Shown here: positions 6,502 through 9,251 of the stretch, in pieces
How the letters are laid out: each line of letters opens with the position of its first letter
Position numbering within the stretch: the first letter of the stretch is position 1
Origin: Opitutia bacterium
Lineage (GTDB): Bacteria > Verrucomicrobiota > Verrucomicrobiia > Opitutales > Seribacteraceae
NCBI GenBank assembly: GCA_018695085.1
Contig: JABHOU010000592.1
Coordinates: 1 to 9,251, forward strand
DNA: 9,251 nucleotides
Direction: 5' to 3'
The notes under the pieces: model-generated
Told to the model about the DNA's origin: nothing
What the model saw: the letters and a program-made list of their open reading frames with translations, nothing else
The model's database searches: none
Program-made: the position numbers and the translations under genes

Positions 6502-7626
6502 GTGAACTTTCCTGAAGAACTACCGGAAAAGCTACGCCAGTTGGGACTCCGGTTGCTCGATCAGCATTCTGCTCGCACCCTTGTTCCTGCGTTGGGAGAA
6601 GCAAGCGGTTTCTGGTTTGGTGGCGGGAATCTGGTTCAAGAGCCTTCCGGCGACTTGTTGCTTTGTGGTCGCTATCGTAATCCCGGAGATGCCCGTAAGG
6701 GAACGGATGCTGGCGAGAGAGGCCTTGAGTTTTCAATCTTTAGGGCAAGGAATATTGAAGGACCATTCGAGAAAATTCACTCCTTCACAAAAGAGGACCT
6801 CTCGACTAAGGAAGTTTCCGTGGTCTCAATCGAGGGCGGAAGTCTTTTGCCTTCCGCCGACGGAGAATCCTGGGAATTGTTCGTTTCTACCGAGAAACAA
6901 ATTCCATATCCCAAGAATCTGATTCACTTCCAGAAACCGGGTACCGGGGTCTGGAGCATCGATTGTCTGACAGGGGATTCTGCGGAACCGACTTCGATAA
7001 ATACTGAAGGTTCGTCCACTGTACTTTCCACATCTGAGGGAAGTCGTCTGCATATGAAAGATCCTGTAGCCTTTCGAACTACCGATGGTCCTACGCAAAT
7101 CGTATTTTGTTCGCATCCCTTTTCTTGGTCTAGCTCCAATACGGGACTGGCTTCTCGGGAAGCTTCCGGAGGTTCCTTTCGCCTCGTATCCAAAAGCTTG
7201 TTGGAGAGAGGTCCCAGTTGGGATGTCGCCTGTGCTCGCGTTACGGAATGCCTGCCCTTGCCGCAAGTGGGGATTCTAGAGAGCTTGCCTCCTCTATCTT
7301 TATACTTCTACGACGGAGCGGAGTGTCTGAGACCCCTTGACCAAAATCCGAAGGCTGCTCGCAGACCTAGGGGGTACTCCTGCGAGGAACTCGGCGGACT
7401 GGCTTGGGGGTTTGACGATGAGTTCCCCAAGTTGCGTCGCATATCGGAAGATTTCCCGTTATTCGTCTCACCTCATGCAACGGGTTGCAGTCGTTATGCC
7501 TCGGCGAGCTTCCTTGCTGATGGAACCCTAGCAGCAGCATGGCAGCAAGTGGCTGCCGACGGTTCTCAACCTCTTGTAGGGCACTCTCTGGTCGCTGAGG
7601 AAGTGACTAGGATTCTGAGGGTCTAA
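6502..7626 (+). CDS. Predicted five-bladed beta-propeller, glycosidase-like protein
   Basis: The 374-aa product has no signal peptide or membrane segment, so it is probably cytoplasmic. Its repeating beta-rich blocks look like the five-bladed propeller of glycosidase clans such as GH32/GH43. They include FWFGGGNLVQEPSGDLLLCGRY (core near 38-58), VSIEGGSLL (108-116), HMKDPVAFRTTDG (184-196) and WDVACARVTECLPLP (240-254), the last blades ending near 350. The DPVAF block is similar in form to the central acidic block of GH43 enzymes, but I cannot assign catalytic residues. Eight cysteines are present. The start is GTG 6502: the same frame has a TAA only two codons upstream, at 6496-6498, and no ATG is available nearby. 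It follows cysN by 52 bp on the same strand, so co-transcription with the PAPS genes is possible. Function is unknown; the fold assignment is by sequence pattern only. Confidence 0.72.
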   Translation: MNFPEELPEKLRQLGLRLLDQHSARTLVPALGEASGFWFGGGNLVQEPSGDLLLCGRYRNPGDARKGTDAGERGLEFSIFRARNIEGPFEKIHSFTKEDLSTKEVSVVSIEGGSLLPSADGESWELFVSTEKQIPYPKNLIHFQKPGTGVWSIDCLTGDSAEPTSINTEGSSTVLSTSEGSRLHMKDPVAFRTTDGPTQIVFCSHPFSWSSSNTGLASREASGGSFRLVSKSLLERGPSWDVACARVTECLPLPQVGILESLPPLSLYFYDGAECLRPLDQNPKAARRPRGYSCEELGGLAWGFDDEFPKLRRISEDFPLFVSPHATGCSRYASASFLADGTLAAAWQQVAADGSQPLVGHSLVAEEVTRILRV

Positions 7627-7703
7627 AAAAGATTCTCTCCACTTTTTCTCCATCGACTTTGGCTTTTCAGTTGGACAGAGTTAGCTCGCTCCTTGAAGTG
7701 GGA

Positions 7704-8762
7704 TTACTCCCAAGAATAAACTAATCGTATATAATACTTTAAGTCCAAGCCCTCTTTCCCCGGGGCGGGTGTGCTGTTGTAACTGTTAGCGAGACCTGAC
7801 CGAAGTTTCCATGGCGACTCTTTCCCGAGAGGTACAACCAACGCCGAATCTTGGGTAAGCAGGTAATTGCTGAAATCGGTTATGCTTGGGACCATGGTGA
7901 CGTCGGTTTCCACCGATAGCAAATCCGAGAACCTTCGAGAATGTTCGAGACCGAAGTCGATGGCGGGATCGTCTAAGTCGTTCCCGCTCCCTTCTTGATA
8001 GGCTTCGTAGCGAAAGGCGGCACCTGCCCGGAGAGAGAGAGTCCTGTCGTTCTCGTTCCAAAAGATATACTTTAACCCCGAGGCCACCGTCGCTCGGATG
8101 TCGATTTCTTCCAAGCGGTCGGACTCGAGATCCGTCTTTGCATACCAACCCAAATGGTCAGAGAATTGGGAAGCGTATTCGGCCCCTCCTTTAGTCTCGT
8201 CCACAATGGTCACATCCTCTTTATGGCTATTGTTGTAGGATAGGTAGAGGTCAACGGCCCGAAATTTGTTGCCATAGGTCGAGTCGGCACGAAGGCCAAG
8301 ACCGAAGTCTTCCGTATTTCCCGAACTTCCCGTGAGGTCGAAGCCCATTGAATGCTTCCACTTCATACGGTTCGCCTTAGCGAGTTTGTCTTTGCCGATG
8401 GTGACGGGGTCTTGTTCAGATTCCCGCCAAATGTGTTGCAGGTTTGCCAGTGCGACTAAAACGGGAGGTACTCCCACGTTTAGTTTTCCTGCGTCCGCCG
8501 GGGCGACTATTCCCTCGATGGTCCTGTTGTCTTCCAGCCGTAAATAGGCAGGGTTCTCAGTTTGGATACTCGTTATTTCTAGAAGGGATACCCGAACGCT
8601 GCCAGCGTATTTGGTGAGAAGTGTCAGGTTACCGTCTTCCATTCCAACGACTTCTCCCACAAGGCGGGAACCATCGTTGGTAATTACTACGTCTGCGACA
8701 AGGGTTACCGACAGGAGGGACGTTATCCCTAATAAACGAAATAAAAGTGTGAGGGAATTCAT
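7704..8762 (-). CDS. DUF481 (YdiY-like) outer-membrane protein with SH3-like N-terminus
   Basis: The 352-aa product has a signal peptide (1 to about 23, likely cut after LVA). Two short repeats follow with the pattern of small SH3-like barrels: DGSRLVGEVVGMEDGNLTLL (30-49), then a second shorter unit near 73-110. From about 132 to the end it matches DUF481, a predicted outer-membrane beta-barrel: the block GFDLTGSSGNTEDFGLGLRA, alternating aromatic strands, and a C-terminus YYIRLVYSWE with terminal strand aromatics. The ATG at 8762 overlaps the TGA of the HIT gene (ATGA), so translation is probably coupled; the earlier ATG at 8774 is less likely. Substrate and role are unknown, and YdiY itself has no settled function. 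Barrel placement is inferred from the family. Confidence 0.88.
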   Translation of the reverse strand: MNSLTLLFRLLGITSLLSVTLVADVVITNDGSRLVGEVVGMEDGNLTLLTKYAGSVRVSLLEITSIQTENPAYLRLEDNRTIEGIVAPADAGKLNVGVPPVLVALANLQHIWRESEQDPVTIGKDKLAKANRMKWKHSMGFDLTGSSGNTEDFGLGLRADSTYGNKFRAVDLYLSYNNSHKEDVTIVDETKGGAEYASQFSDHLGWYAKTDLESDRLEEIDIRATVASGLKYIFWNENDRTLSLRAGAAFRYEAYQEGSGNDLDDPAIDFGLEHSRRFSDLLSVETDVTMVPSITDFSNYLLTQDSALVVPLGKESPWKLRSGLANSYNSTPAPGKEGLDLKYYIRLVYSWE

Positions 8763-9103
8763 CCTGGGGGCCATCCCATTTGCCTGCCACCCAAGACATG
8801 GACGTGAAGGTGGGGGACGGATTCGCCACCTGCGGGTCCGTTGTTAACCACTATGCGAAACCCTTCGTCCAAACCCTCTTCGCTTGCCACCTTTTTGGCG
8901 ACTAACAACAAGTGTCCGAGGAGCGATTGGTCTTCTTCCGATGCTTCGCTGGTGCGGGGGATGAGCTTCTTGGGGATTACCAATAGATGGGTCGGCGCCT
9001 GCGGATTTACGTCGCGAATCGCTATGCATTCCTCATCTTCGTGGAGCAAGTCCGCAGGTATCTCACCGTCGATGATTTTCTGGAATATGGTCTTGTCGGT
9101 CAT
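8759..9103 (-). CDS. HIT-family (HinT-like) nucleotide hydrolase/transferase
   Basis: HIT proteins hydrolyse purine nucleoside phosphoramidates and related adenylates in the cytoplasm. The 114-aa product has the family length and the histidine triad HLHVHV at 98-103, with H100 as the likely nucleophile. This is preceded by NNGPAGGESVP and followed by LGGRQMGWPPG, with the N-terminal DKTIFQKIIDGEIPAD typical of the HinT subfamily. The usual histidine after PKK is leucine here (PKKLIPR). It starts 22 bp after the stop of the upstream gene. Its stop overlaps the DUF481 start by four bases, so these genes form an operon. The pairing with an outer-membrane barrel has no obvious functional link. 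Confidence 0.94.
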   Translation of the reverse strand: MTDKTIFQKIIDGEIPADLLHEDEECIAIRDVNPQAPTHLLVIPKKLIPRTSEASEEDQSLLGHLLLVAKKVASEEGLDEGFRIVVNNGPAGGESVPHLHVHVLGGRQMGWPPG

Positions 9104-9125
9104 GTTCGAGAAGATGGTGAATCAA

Positions 9126-9251
9126 TCATTTTGCCGTCCATGTCCGCAAGGAGGAAAGCCAGAAGTATTCGAGCGCGGTTTCCTCCTTGAGGTTGACCTC
9201 CAACAGACCGGCGGCTTTTTCCAGGGACTCGACCACTCGAGCAAGTTTGCG
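9126..9251 (-). CDS. C-terminal end of an unidentified gene, possibly DNA polymerase III delta' subunit
   Basis: The window edge cuts this gene, leaving the last 41 residues and a TGA at 9128-9126. The frame reads as two amphipathic helices (LARVVESLEKAAGLLEVNL, then EETALEYFWLSSLR), which is clearly protein-like. The other two frames give arginine- and proline-rich or low-quality peptides. The pattern resembles the C-terminal helices of clamp-loader delta' (HolB) proteins, where a NxxxxxALE-type helix ends the protein, but this is a weak guess. The gene is first in order of transcription before the HIT gene, 22 bp upstream of it. Confidence 0.6.
   Translation of the reverse strand, partial: RKLARVVESLEKAAGLLEVNLKEETALEYFWLSSLRTWTAK

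Noticed and set aside
7627..7712. Convergent gap with TGGGA-TTAC-TCCCA hairpin (7699-7712)
   Set aside because: Five-pair stem overlapping the DUF481 stop, with no T-run on either side. I see no supported terminator in the 77-bp gap.
9104..9251. A second minus-strand frame whose TGA overlaps the HIT start codon
   Set aside because: Its translation is rich in Gly, Arg and Ser without helix-like pattern. The frame ending at 9126 gives clear amphipathic helices instead.

Overview
The window looks like ordinary chromosome from a member of the Verrucomicrobiota, perhaps a marine Opitutae relative. The evidence is indirect. A secreted protein carries an SHD1-type (Sla1 homology domain 1-like) module, which is common in the Verrucomicrobiota/Planctomycetes group. 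There is also a YdiY-like (DUF481) outer-membrane barrel with an added SH3-like N-terminus, a genomically encoded tRNA CCA end, few Shine-Dalgarno sites, and a cysC-cysD-cysN sulfate-activation cluster with a stand-alone APS kinase. No 16S or other decisive marker is present, so the assignment is tentative.

Layout from left to right. A tRNA-Thr(UGU) gene (16-91, minus) has a plausible promoter of its own. A minus-strand lipoprotein with an IPT/TIG-like domain (178-1083) is divergent from hemW (1120-2295, plus). hemW is followed after 31 bp by a secreted SHD1-domain protein of unknown role (2327-3469). After a 124-bp gap with a weak terminator candidate and a weak promoter candidate comes the sulfate-activation group: cysC (3594-4199), cysD (4260-5165) and cysN (5175-6449). 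A predicted five-bladed beta-propeller, glycosidase-like protein (6502-7626) lies on the same strand 52 bp downstream. The right end is a convergent minus-strand operon. Its members, in transcription order, are the C-terminal end of a gene cut by the window edge (9126-9251), a HIT-family protein (8759-9103) and a DUF481 outer-membrane protein (7704-8762). The last two are joined by an ATGA overlap.

Functionally, CysD and CysN together make adenosine 5'-phosphosulfate (APS) from sulfate and ATP, driven by GTP hydrolysis, and CysC phosphorylates APS to PAPS. No reductase (cysH, cysI) or sulfotransferase is present here, so the window does not say whether the PAPS feeds assimilation or sulfation. 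HemW is a heme-binding radical-SAM-fold protein thought to act in heme delivery. The remaining genes are envelope proteins of unknown function.

Coding density is high and no stretch above about 125 bp lacks a gene. I see no insertion sequence, CRISPR array, phage gene or long repeat. Nothing here is clearly a new biological system. The least explained pieces are the propeller protein next to the PAPS genes, and the two secreted or outer-membrane proteins with small SH3-like N-terminal modules.
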